From the NCBI RefSeq assembly GCF_029846235.1, contig NZ_JARVWP010000026.1:1-64000 (forward strand): a stretch of DNA of 64,000 nucleotides, read 5' to 3'. Shown here one piece after another: positions 8,962-16,005 of this stretch; within the stretch, counting starts at the first letter, position 1, and every line of letters begins with the position of its first letter. The position numbers and the translations under genes were made by a program. The notes beneath the pieces are model-generated. The model did not search any database, was not told where the DNA came from, and saw only the letters and a program-made list of their open reading frames with translations. This DNA comes from Bradyrhizobium sp. CER78. GTDB lineage: Bacteria > Pseudomonadota > Alphaproteobacteria > Rhizobiales > Xanthobacteraceae.

Positions 8962-9342
8962 TCACTTGCCCGGCGATTTCAGGAACGCCACGATCCTGGC
9001 GCGATCCTCCGCCGAGCGGACGCCGGTGTACGGCTTCATGCCGTTGCCCGACACAACGGCTTCGGGATCCTCGATGAAGCGCAGCAGCGTGCTCTCATCC
9101 CAGACGATGTCGGATGACTTCATCGCCTCCGAATAGCGAAAATTCGCAACCGATCCGGCCTTGCGGCCGATGATATTGTTCAGGTTCGGGCCAGCGCGGT
9201 TGTCGCCGTCCTTGACGGTGTGGCAGGTGCGGCAGGAATTGTTGAACGCCTGCTCGCCTGACACGCCCGCGTCCTGGCCAAAGGACGGCGAGAGCGGCAG
9301 GGACGCCAATCCGCATAGCAGGACAATCAATCTTGGTCGCAT
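8962..9342 (-). CDS. Small periplasmic class I cytochrome c
   Basis: A 126-residue c-type cytochrome with a signal peptide (LIVLLCGLASLPLSPSFGQ), one heme site CRTCH, the conserved GPNLNNIIGRKAG loop, and the distal methionine in GNGMKPYTG. Size and motifs match soluble cytochromes c2/c550 that shuttle electrons in the periplasm. It is divergent from the sirtuin gene with about 110 bases between them. No oxidase or dehydrogenase partner is adjacent, so its circuit is unknown. Confidence 0.88.
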   Translation of the reverse strand: MRPRLIVLLCGLASLPLSPSFGQDAGVSGEQAFNNSCRTCHTVKDGDNRAGPNLNNIIGRKAGSVANFRYSEAMKSSDIVWDESTLLRFIEDPEAVVSGNGMKPYTGVRSAEDRARIVAFLKSPGK

Positions 9343-9454
9343 CGATCACTCCGTCGGACGTGCCATGCCGTCAACGCAGAGGCCGAACGAAAGGTCCGCG
9401 CCCGTCAGACCCCACATCTGGCGCAGTCGTGCGCGCCGCACTAGATGTGCTGCC

Positions 9455-10258
9455 ATGCAGCACCCCGCCCTCGAGGATTTCGTCGCCGGCCACCAGCGCC
9501 TGTTTGTCCTGACCGGGGCCGGCTGCAGCACCAATTCCGGCATTCCCGATTATCGTGACAGCGACGGCAACTGGAAGCGGACGCGGCCGGTCACCATCCA
9601 GGCCTTTTCGGGCGAGGCGGCGACCCGGCAGCGCTACTGGGCCCGCAGCATGGTCGGCTGGCGGCGGTTCGGCCGCGCGATGCCGAATGGTGCGCATCGC
9701 GCGCTGGCAAAGCTCGAACAGCAAGGGCGCTGCGAACTGCTCTTGACCCAGAATGTCGACCGCCTGCACCAGGCCGCGGGCAGCCAGCGCGTGATCGACC
9801 TGCACGGTCGGCTCGACGTGGTGCGCTGCCTCGGCTGCGGTGCCACGATGCCGCGCGAGCAGTTTCAGGGCGAACTGGCGCGGCTGAACCCTGCGTGGCT
9901 CGCGCTCGATGCCGCCGATGCGCCCGACGGCGATGCCGATCTCGATCAGGATTTTTCGTCGTTCGTGGTGCCGGCCTGCGAAGCTTGCGGCGGCGTGCTA
10001 AAGCCGGATGTGGTGTTCTTCGGCGAGAACGTGCCGCGCGACACGGTTGCATCAGCGCAGGCGCATCTCGAGCAGGCCGACGCCTTGCTCGTGGTCGGCT
10101 CCTCGCTGATGGTCTATTCCGGCTTCCGCTTCGTCCGCATGGCGGAGCAGCGCGGCCTGCCGATCGCCGCTGTCAATCTCGGCCGCACCCGCGCCGACGA
10201 GCTGCTGACGCTCAAGATCGAGGAGCAGTGCGAACAGGCGCTGGCGTTTTTGCTGTAG
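9455..10258 (+). CDS. NAD-dependent protein deacylase, Sir2 family
   Basis: A 267-residue sirtuin. Motifs in order: the NAD-binding GAGCSTNSGIPDYRD, TQNVDRLHQ, the catalytic histidine in DLHGRLD, a zinc site formed by CLGC and CEAC, then KPDVVFFGE and VGSSLMVYSG. All parts needed for catalysis are present. The length and the GIPDYRD variant place it among bacterial class II/SIRT4-like enzymes. I chose the ATG at 9455 because it begins the conserved fold directly; the reading frame is open far upstream but that part is not conserved sequence. Substrates are unknown. Confidence 0.88.
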   Translation: MQHPALEDFVAGHQRLFVLTGAGCSTNSGIPDYRDSDGNWKRTRPVTIQAFSGEAATRQRYWARSMVGWRRFGRAMPNGAHRALAKLEQQGRCELLLTQNVDRLHQAAGSQRVIDLHGRLDVVRCLGCGATMPREQFQGELARLNPAWLALDAADAPDGDADLDQDFSSFVVPACEACGGVLKPDVVFFGENVPRDTVASAQAHLEQADALLVVGSSLMVYSGFRFVRMAEQRGLPIAAVNLGRTRADELLTLKIEEQCEQALAFLL

Positions 10259-10274
10259 GCCGCCGACCTCTCCA

Positions 10275-10395
10275 CGTCATTGCGAGGAGCGAAGCCACGA
10301 AGCAATCCATCGTTCCGCATCTGCGGAGGGATGGATTACTTCGTGGAGCCTGTCATCGGGCGCGCGTTCGCGCGACCCGTTGGCTCGCAATGACG
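10275..10395. repeat. Palindromic repeat, family A (CGTCATTGCGAG ends), copy 1
   Basis: Ends read CGTCATTGCGAG and CTCGCAATGACG, with inner arms GAAGCAATCCAT and ATGGATTACTTC. Two more copies are at 48210-48295 and 54993-55070. This copy separates the sirtuin from the min operon and may fold into a long hairpin in RNA. Confidence 0.85.
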
Positions 10396-10412
10396 ACGGA
10401 CAGAATGATCGC

Positions 10413-10709
10413 TTACGCCCGATGTCGCGGCGCCTTGGCCATCGGCAGATTGGCGTTCCAATGCGTCCAGCTGACGCTGGCGAGGCTGCCGAGATCCGTC
10501 GCCAGCGGGCGGCGGGTGCGGCGCTCGTACTCAGCGATGCAACGGCCGGACTCGCCGATCTTGCGCTGCAATTCGTCGATCGTCATCTGCGTCGCGCGGC
10601 CGCAATTGGCCTTGCCGAGCTGATCGACCTCGATCTGCTTCAGCGCCGCACGCAGCTTCTTCAGCTGCGCGCGCTGCCAGGCAATGTGACTGTCGCTGTC
10701 TGCCGTCAT
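10413..10709 (-). CDS. Fourth gene of the min operon, unknown
   Basis: A 98-residue soluble protein, rich in Arg, Lys and Gln, with helical segments (RAQLKKLRAALKQIE, then TIDELQRKIGESGRCIAEYERR) that suggest a short coiled coil. Its ATG overlaps the minE stop by four bases (ATGA), so it is translated with minE and probably belongs to the division-site system. No membrane segment, signal or known domain is visible. A role as a MinE partner or an unrelated passenger cannot be decided from sequence. Confidence 0.7.
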   Translation of the reverse strand: MTADSDSHIAWQRAQLKKLRAALKQIEVDQLGKANCGRATQMTIDELQRKIGESGRCIAEYERRTRRPLATDLGSLASVSWTHWNANLPMAKAPRHRA

Positions 10710-10987
10710 GTGGCTGCCACCATCTTTGATCGTTGCACGCCGTTGGGAACCTCGATGTCGACCTCGAGCATCGAGACGAACTTGCCGCGATCCATCCGGA
10801 CCACGACTTTGTCGGGATCGACGTCGATATGCTTGGACACGACGCTGAGGATTTCCGAGCGCAGCATCTCCAGAAGATCAGGCGCACCACTCCGGCCACG
10901 CTCATGCGAAAGCAGGATCTGCAACCGCTCCCGCGCGACGGGCGCCGATGCAGCGCGGCCGCCGAACAGCCGCATTACGTTCATCAT
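10706..10987 (-). CDS. minE: Cell division topological specificity factor MinE
   Basis: MinE displaces MinC from MinD and drives pole-to-pole oscillation. The 93 residues include the N-terminal amphipathic membrane-targeting region, the MinD-binding helix (ARERLQILLSHER) and the C-terminal dimerisation beta strand (VDPDKVVVRMD). The start overlaps the minD stop by four bases, and its own stop overlaps the next gene the same way. Confidence 0.95.
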   Translation of the reverse strand: MMNVMRLFGGRAASAPVARERLQILLSHERGRSGAPDLLEMLRSEILSVVSKHIDVDPDKVVVRMDRGKFVSMLEVDIEVPNGVQRSKMVAAT

Positions 10988-11799
10988 GCCGCCCTCCGTC
11001 GCAGCAGCCGGTCCATCAGCCCCTTGCGCTCGACCGGCACGGTCATCTCGACCTGCTCCCCCATCAGGCGCCGCACCGCGTCGGTATAGGCCCGCGCCGG
11101 CGCGCTGCTTGCAGCGTTCAGCGTGACCGGGCAGCCGACATTGGAGGCGCGCAGCACGTCCTGGCTTTCCGGAACGATGCCGAGCAGCGGCGTCGCAAGG
11201 ATCTCCAGGATATCGTCGATCGACAGCATCTCGCCGCGCGCGGCGCGGCCGGCATCATAGCGGGTGACGAGAAGATGCTTCTCGACCCGCTCGCCGCGCT
11301 CGGCGCGGACCGTCTTGGAGTCCAGCATGCCGATGATGCGGTCGGAGTCGCGGACCGACGACACTTCCGGATTGGTGACGATGATGGCCTCGTCGGCGTA
11401 GCGCATCGCGAGCGTCGCGCCGCGTTCGATGCCGGCCGGGCTGTCGCACAGGATCCAGTCGAACTTGGTCTTGAGGTCGGCGATCACGCGCTTGACGCCC
11501 TCTTCGGTCAGCGCGTCCTTGTCGCGGGTCTGCGACGCCGGCAGCAGCCAAAGGTTTTCCAGCCGCTTGTCGCGGATCAGGGCTTGCGGCAGCTTGGCGA
11601 CACCCTGCACCACGTTGATCAGGTCGAACACGACCCGCCGTTCCGCGCCCATCACGAGGTCGAGGTTACGCAGGCCGACGTCGAAGTCGATGACGACGAC
11701 GTTCTGGCCCATTTGCGCAAGCGCCGCGCCAAGCGCGGCGGTGGAGGTCGTCTTGCCGACCCCACCCTTCCCAGACGTCACGACCAAAACCTTGGCCAT
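10984..11799 (-). CDS. minD: Septum site-determining ATPase MinD
   Basis: A 271-residue deviant-Walker ParA/MinD ATPase. The P-loop GKGGVGKTT carries the signature lysine of this group, followed by a Walker B-like VVIDFDVGLRN and a switch region (CDSPAGIERGA). The C-terminus (KGLMDRLLRRRAA) forms the amphipathic helix that binds membrane when ATP is bound. It recruits MinC to block FtsZ rings away from midcell. It lies 26 bases after minC and overlaps minE by four bases. Confidence 0.97.
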   Translation of the reverse strand: MAKVLVVTSGKGGVGKTTSTAALGAALAQMGQNVVVIDFDVGLRNLDLVMGAERRVVFDLINVVQGVAKLPQALIRDKRLENLWLLPASQTRDKDALTEEGVKRVIADLKTKFDWILCDSPAGIERGATLAMRYADEAIIVTNPEVSSVRDSDRIIGMLDSKTVRAERGERVEKHLLVTRYDAGRAARGEMLSIDDILEILATPLLGIVPESQDVLRASNVGCPVTLNAASSAPARAYTDAVRRLMGEQVEMTVPVERKGLMDRLLRRRAA

Positions 11800-11825
11800 T
11801 TCTCTCTCTCCTTGTAGTCAGTCGG

Positions 11826-12542
11826 TCAGTTCAATGGTGTGATGCGCAGCATTTCGCCCTCGAGCCACGCCTGGGCGGGCCGGTTGCGCAGGCTGTCGGA
11901 AATGTCATCCGCAGTTTGGTAGTAGCCGTCGATGGCAAGCAGCTCGGCCTCGATCCTCTGGCAGAAGATGCGCGCCGCCGAATTGCCGTTAATGCCGGCC
12001 ATCGCGCGGCCGCGCAGCGTGCCGTAGACATGGATTGAGCCGCCGGCGACGATCTCGGCGCCGGAGCCGACCGAGCCGAGCACGGTGACGTCGCCCTCGG
12101 CGAACACGATCGACTGGCCGGAGCGAACCGGGCTCTCCAGCAGCAGCGAGGGCAGCTTGGTCTTGTCCTTGTCTTTGTTTTTTTCCTGCGCCGGCGGTGT
12201 CTTCGGCTCGACATGGGTGATCGCGCAAGCGCGGCCACCGCTCAGGAGCGGCGGCATGTTGGCGCCTAGCTTCGATTCGTCGACCCCTTCGATGCCGAGG
12301 ATCCGGATGTTGCGTTCACCGAGGCTGCCGATCAGATGCGCGATCGCGGCCTGGCTGAGGTCGACCGCCGAGAGGTCGAGCACGACAGGCTTGCCGGCGA
12401 AGAAGCCCGGAGACTTCTCCAGCGTCGCGTCGATCTCGGCGAGCCAGGACACGACAGGCACGACCGGCGAGAAAACGAACGCGACATAGGAGCGCCCGCG
12501 CATGCGGACCTGCTGACGTGCGACCTGTTGAGTTGCGTCCAT
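11826..12542 (-). CDS. minC: Septum formation inhibitor MinC
   Basis: A 238-residue FtsZ antagonist. The N-terminal domain (to about residue 110) binds FtsZ, a Lys/Asp/Pro linker follows (PPAQEKNKDKDKTK), and the C-terminal beta-helix has the conserved GQSIVFAEGDVTVLGSVGSGAE and GTLRGRAMAGING turns that contact MinD and FtsZ. It is the first gene of the operon. Its upstream region carries several GTTAAC motifs, including a full CtrA-type site. Confidence 0.95.
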   Translation of the reverse strand: MDATQQVARQQVRMRGRSYVAFVFSPVVPVVSWLAEIDATLEKSPGFFAGKPVVLDLSAVDLSQAAIAHLIGSLGERNIRILGIEGVDESKLGANMPPLLSGGRACAITHVEPKTPPAQEKNKDKDKTKLPSLLLESPVRSGQSIVFAEGDVTVLGSVGSGAEIVAGGSIHVYGTLRGRAMAGINGNSAARIFCQRIEAELLAIDGYYQTADDISDSLRNRPAQAWLEGEMLRITPLN

Positions 12543-12591
12543 CGCCCCTGACTCGGTTGTCTTGTCGAATGGTTAACAATCGACCCGCATG

Positions 12592-12608
12592 GTTAACCAA
12601 AGGTTAAC
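12592..12608. promoter_or_regulatory. CtrA-type binding site upstream of minC
   Basis: TTAA, seven bases, TTAAC matches the full CtrA consensus, and because the site is nearly palindromic it reads correctly on both strands. It is about 50 bases before the minC start. A further half-site GGTTAAC lies at 12571-12577, between this site and minC. CtrA control of min genes has been reported in Sinorhizobium. Confidence 0.65.
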
Positions 12609-12748
12609 AGGCGTCAGAGTTTTCATTGATTTGGGACAGGTGGCTCTTTCGCACCACCGGCTCGGGCCAGCGGGCCCATTTGGGCTGGATCAAAGTCAAT
12701 TGGGCCCAATCGCGCTATCATTCCGGCGCGCGCTGGTCGGGCCACATC

Positions 12749-12936
12749 ATGACCAACTCCCGTTGGACTGAGATTCTGCGGTGCCCAAAATACCGACGCA
12801 CGGGGCACGCCGAGCTGTTCGAGATCGCCCATTCCGCAATCGGATTGTGAGGGTCTCGGAGGATTTCGAGATTCGCACCGACGAGCGCGGCAGCGATTTC
12901 CAATGCCGAACTTGCAAGCTACCGGCCCTGCCATGA
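12749..12936 (+). pseudogene. Frameshifted zinc-ribbon small protein
   Basis: The reading frame starts MTNSRWTEILRCPKYRRTG and stops after 33 codons, but the neighbouring frame continues with RVSEDFEIRTDERGS and ends in CRTCKLPALP and a stop at 12934. Joined, the two parts make a short protein of about 60 residues with one CPxC-type and one CxxC pair, typical of a zinc ribbon. One frameshift is needed, and the second cysteine of the first pair is a tyrosine. This looks like a decayed gene; I recall intact small proteins of this kind in Bradyrhizobium. Confidence 0.6.
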
Positions 12937-13180
12937 CGTAGGATGCCTGTGGCAGGGCCGGACGGCGCGGATCAACGGCGGCCCGACGGCGATCGCTCGG
13001 CCTGCACGGACGCATCGAACACCGCGCAACATGGCCTCAGATGCCGTTCAAGGTCCCGCAGCAGAAACGTTCGCCGAAATTTGCCCTTTAAGTCAAAGGG
13101 CCAGATTCGATCCGGAGTGCATTCCGCACCGGCAAGACCTTCTCGCGCCCGCCGCCGCCACTCGACGGCCGCTGAGCCCA
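12937..13180. other. Intergenic, no gene seen
   Basis: Between the decayed zinc-ribbon gene and the pstS terminator I find no gene. A small hairpin (GCCCTTTAAGTCAAAGGGC) occurs near 13083-13101. Confidence 0.4.
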
Positions 13181-13212
13181 AACAAAACGCCGGCGTCGAT
13201 CGACGCCGGCTC
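13181..13212 (-). terminator. Rho-independent terminator of pstS
   Basis: A perfect 22-base palindrome (13189-13210, GCCGGCGTCGA arms) is followed on the minus strand by GTTTTGTTT. It lies about 30 bases after the pstS stop. Confidence 0.85.
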
Positions 13213-13242
13213 CTGCAAGTGGGTGTACTGGAAAGGAGCGTC

Positions 13243-14253
13243 TCAGCTCTTCACGTCAGCAGCCCAGGTCTTCTCGATCTGCTTCACGACGCTGTCGGGC
13301 ATCGGGATGTAGTCGAGCTCCTCGGCGCTCTTGGCACCCTTGTCGAAAGCGAACTTGAAGAACTTGAGCGCTTCCTTCGAGGCCGCCTTGTCGGTCGCAT
13401 CCTTGTGCAACAGGATGAACGTCGAAGCGACGATCGGCCAGGACTTGTCGCCGGACTGGTCGGTCAGGATCAGGTAGTAGCCGGGCGCGTTGGTCCAGTC
13501 GGCGTTCGAGGCGGCAGCCTGGAATGCTTCGTTGGTCGGCTGGACGGTCTTGCCGGCCTTGTTGACCAGGGCGGTGTAGGTCAGCTTGTTCTGCTTGGCA
13601 TAGGCGTACTCGACATAACCGATCGAGTTCTTGGCCTGCGCGATGTTGCCCGCGACGCCTTCGTTGCCCTTGGCGCCGACGCCAATCGGCCATTCGACCG
13701 CAGTGCCGGACCCAATCTTGCTCTTCCAGTCCGGGCTGACCTTGCTCAGATAGTCGGTAAAGTTGAAGGTCGTTCCCGAACCGTCGGCGCGGTGGACGAC
13801 CGAGATCGCTTCGGACGGCAGCTTGGCCTTCGGGTTGAGCTTCTTGATCGCCGCGTCATCCCACTTGGTGATCTTGCCGAGGAAGATGTTGGCAAGCGTC
13901 GAGCCGTTGAGCACAAGGTCGCCGGCCTTCACGCCTTCGAGGTTCACGACCGGCACGATCGCGCCCATGATCATCGGCCACTGCGCAAGGCCATCCTTCT
14001 GCAGCTGCTCGGACTTCAGCGGCGCGTCGGTTGCACCGAAGGTCACGGTGTTGGCTTCGATCTGCTTGATGCCGGCACCCGAACCGATCGACTGGTAGTT
14101 CACACCGCTGCCCGAATCCTTCTTGTAGGCGTCGGCCCACTTGGACAGGACGGGGAAGATAAAGGTCGAGCCGGCACCGGTGATGTCGGCTGCGAAACTG
14201 GGCGTAGCCATGAACACCAGACTAGCGGCCACGATCGATTTGACGAATTTCAT
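13243..14253 (-). CDS. pstS: Phosphate-binding periplasmic protein
   Basis: The substrate-binding component of the high-affinity PstSCAB phosphate transporter. The 336 residues begin with a clear signal peptide (MKFVKSIVAASLVFMATPSFAA). Phosphate-binding loops are visible: ITGAGSTFIFPV, GSGAGIKQIE, FGATDAPL and RADGSGTTFNF. GGAG precedes the ATG. No pstC, pstA, pstB or phoU follows; the gene ends in a strong terminator, so this is a stand-alone copy that must work with permease genes elsewhere. A Pho box upstream indicates PhoB induction by phosphate limitation. Confidence 0.95.
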   Translation of the reverse strand: MKFVKSIVAASLVFMATPSFAADITGAGSTFIFPVLSKWADAYKKDSGSGVNYQSIGSGAGIKQIEANTVTFGATDAPLKSEQLQKDGLAQWPMIMGAIVPVVNLEGVKAGDLVLNGSTLANIFLGKITKWDDAAIKKLNPKAKLPSEAISVVHRADGSGTTFNFTDYLSKVSPDWKSKIGSGTAVEWPIGVGAKGNEGVAGNIAQAKNSIGYVEYAYAKQNKLTYTALVNKAGKTVQPTNEAFQAAASNADWTNAPGYYLILTDQSGDKSWPIVASTFILLHKDATDKAASKEALKFFKFAFDKGAKSAEELDYIPMPDSVVKQIEKTWAADVKS

Positions 14254-14331
14254 GCTGATCTCCGTGGAAACGCGAGATGCCTCGCGTGCTCGATGCTCTC
14301 GTTAGCAGCGGCGACGTTTTTTCGAACGCCG

Positions 14332-14349
14332 ATGACGATGGAATGACAG
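14332..14349 (-). promoter_or_regulatory. Pho box of pstS
   Basis: On the minus strand CTGTCAT, TCCA, TCGTCAT matches the tandem PhoB consensus (CTGTCAT, four bases, CTGTCAT) in 12 of 14 repeat positions. It lies about 80-95 bases upstream of the pstS ATG, the expected place for PhoB activation. Confidence 0.75.
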
Positions 14350-14446
14350 CGGCGCTTGACCTTTGGCCTACATCGAAAGTCCGAAAACGGCAGGGTGCCT
14401 GCCATTCGCGCTGCGTTGAAGCTTGCGGGAGCGTCGCGGTTGGAAC

Positions 14447-15433
14447 TCATTCCGCCTTGATGTTGGCCGACTTGACGATCGGCCACCATTTCTCGATCTC
14501 GGCGGCCTGATGGTCGTGCAGCGCGGCGGGGCTCTGTTTGTCCGGCGGCGGGATCTCCTGCCCGAGTTCGGCGAAGCGCTGCCGGACGGCGGGCTCGGCG
14601 AGCGCCGAAATCACCGCCTTCGACAAGATCGATACGATATCGGCGGGTGTGCCCTTCGGTGCCCAGATGCCGTGCCAATAGGCAATGTAGAGACCCGGCA
14701 ATCCCGCCTCATCGACGGTTGAAATATCGGGCGCCGATGCAAGCCGCGACGACGCGGTCACCGCAAACGCCTTCACGGTTCCGCTGTTCACCTGCGGCAG
14801 CGAGTTGGAAGCCTGATCGAACATGATGTCGATATGCCCGGCCATCAGATCGTTCAGCGCAGGGCCGGCGCCGCGATACGGCACGAAGGAGAAGTTCGCG
14901 TTCGTCAACTGCTGGAAGAACACGCCGGCGACATGCGCGCCCGAGCCAGGGCCGGCGGTGCCTGCCGTGGCCTTGTCGCCATTGGCCTTCAGCCAGGCGA
15001 TCAGCTCCTTCAGATTTTTCGCCGGCAGGTCGGGCCGGCCGATGATGAGCTGCGGTCCGCTCGCGATCAGCGCAATCGGCGCGAACTCGCGCACGTCATA
15101 TTGCAGCTGATAGATCGCGCCGTTGAGGCAATGCGTGCCCCAATGCCCGATCGTGATCGTGGTGCCGTCGGGTGTCGCGCGCGAGGCGCGCAGGCCCGCG
15201 ACGGTGCCGGAGGCGCCGGTGACATTTTCGATAATGACGGGATGGCCGACCGCATTGCGCATGTATTCAGCGAGGATCCGAGCCAGCACATCGGTCGGCC
15301 CGCCGGCGGCGAACGGCACGATCATGGTGATCGGGCGCGCGATGGTTTCCGCGCGCCCACCTCGTGATGCAAGCGGCAGCGTCGCTGCGCCGAGCGCGAG
15401 TTGCAGGAATGGCCGGCGAGACATGTTGGGCAT
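14447..15433 (-). CDS. TTT-family (Bug) periplasmic solute-binding protein
   Basis: A 328-residue binding protein of the tripartite tricarboxylate transporter family. The leader MSRRPFLQLALGAATLPLASRGGRAE has a twin-arginine-like start. Typical features follow: ITMIVPFAAGGPTDVLAR, then VENVTGASG-type and GTAGPGSGAHVAG loops. The start at 15433 is chosen for its AGGAGG ribosome site. No TctA/TctB membrane genes are adjacent, as is common for the many orphan Bug proteins of soil bacteria. The ligand, usually an organic acid, cannot be predicted. Confidence 0.88.
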   Translation of the reverse strand: MPNMSRRPFLQLALGAATLPLASRGGRAETIARPITMIVPFAAGGPTDVLARILAEYMRNAVGHPVIIENVTGASGTVAGLRASRATPDGTTITIGHWGTHCLNGAIYQLQYDVREFAPIALIASGPQLIIGRPDLPAKNLKELIAWLKANGDKATAGTAGPGSGAHVAGVFFQQLTNANFSFVPYRGAGPALNDLMAGHIDIMFDQASNSLPQVNSGTVKAFAVTASSRLASAPDISTVDEAGLPGLYIAYWHGIWAPKGTPADIVSILSKAVISALAEPAVRQRFAELGQEIPPPDKQSPAALHDHQAAEIEKWWPIVKSANIKAE

Positions 15434-15469
15434 GCGCGTTCCCCCTCCTGCTGTCATAGAGCCGCTTGC

Positions 15470-15600
15470 CTAGAAGCTCCAGCCCTTCGACGCGCCCCAA
15501 TCCATCATGAACTGCTCGGTCTCGCGGTAGCCCTGACGACTACGGGCAAGCGACGGGTGCTGTCCGGTGTCACCGTCGGGCGCATCCTCCCTCCCGTGAG
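15470..15600 (-). pseudogene. Possible gene remnant upstream of the TTT binding protein
   Basis: The end of this frame (SRQGYRETEQFMMDWGASKGWSF) looks like a genuine protein C-terminus, and it stops 34 bases before the binding-protein start on the same strand. The sequence further upstream in the frame is composition-biased and lacks any recognisable fold. I read it as the tail of a degraded gene that once preceded the binding protein; family unknown. Confidence 0.25.
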
Positions 15601-16005
15601 CTGGTGCGGCCGATGACGGCGCTCGCAGCGATCCCGGCTGACGATCATTGCAGCCACCGGGCGCCCGCCCCAGGCGGATCACCCGGACGACGTCGACGCC
15701 CCGATCGAACGGCATTTGCGGGAGTTGGCCCAATCTGCATAACGCCGACCAGCAGTTCTCACCCCCGTACCATCTTGGCACTGAGCGCTTGGCCATCTGC
15801 GGAGGAAGAGGATGGCCAAGGCCGGGATATGGGCGTGGGCTGATAGCCATCATCTGTAGCGAATTCCCGGATAAACAGCCTTTTTGCTTGCCCGTTTTTG
15901 TGGCGGTCGGCGGCGGCTCACCGACCAGTCCCGCCCCGGTGGCGACAGGGTCGTTTCCGCATGCTAACGTACATGGAAGGTTATAGTGCGACGGTATAAG
16001 CGGGC
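15601..16005. other. Intergenic, no gene seen
   Basis: No convincing gene on either strand; several short frames exist but none has a ribosome site together with protein-like composition. The cyclase promoter must lie in the AT-richer right end. Confidence 0.4.
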
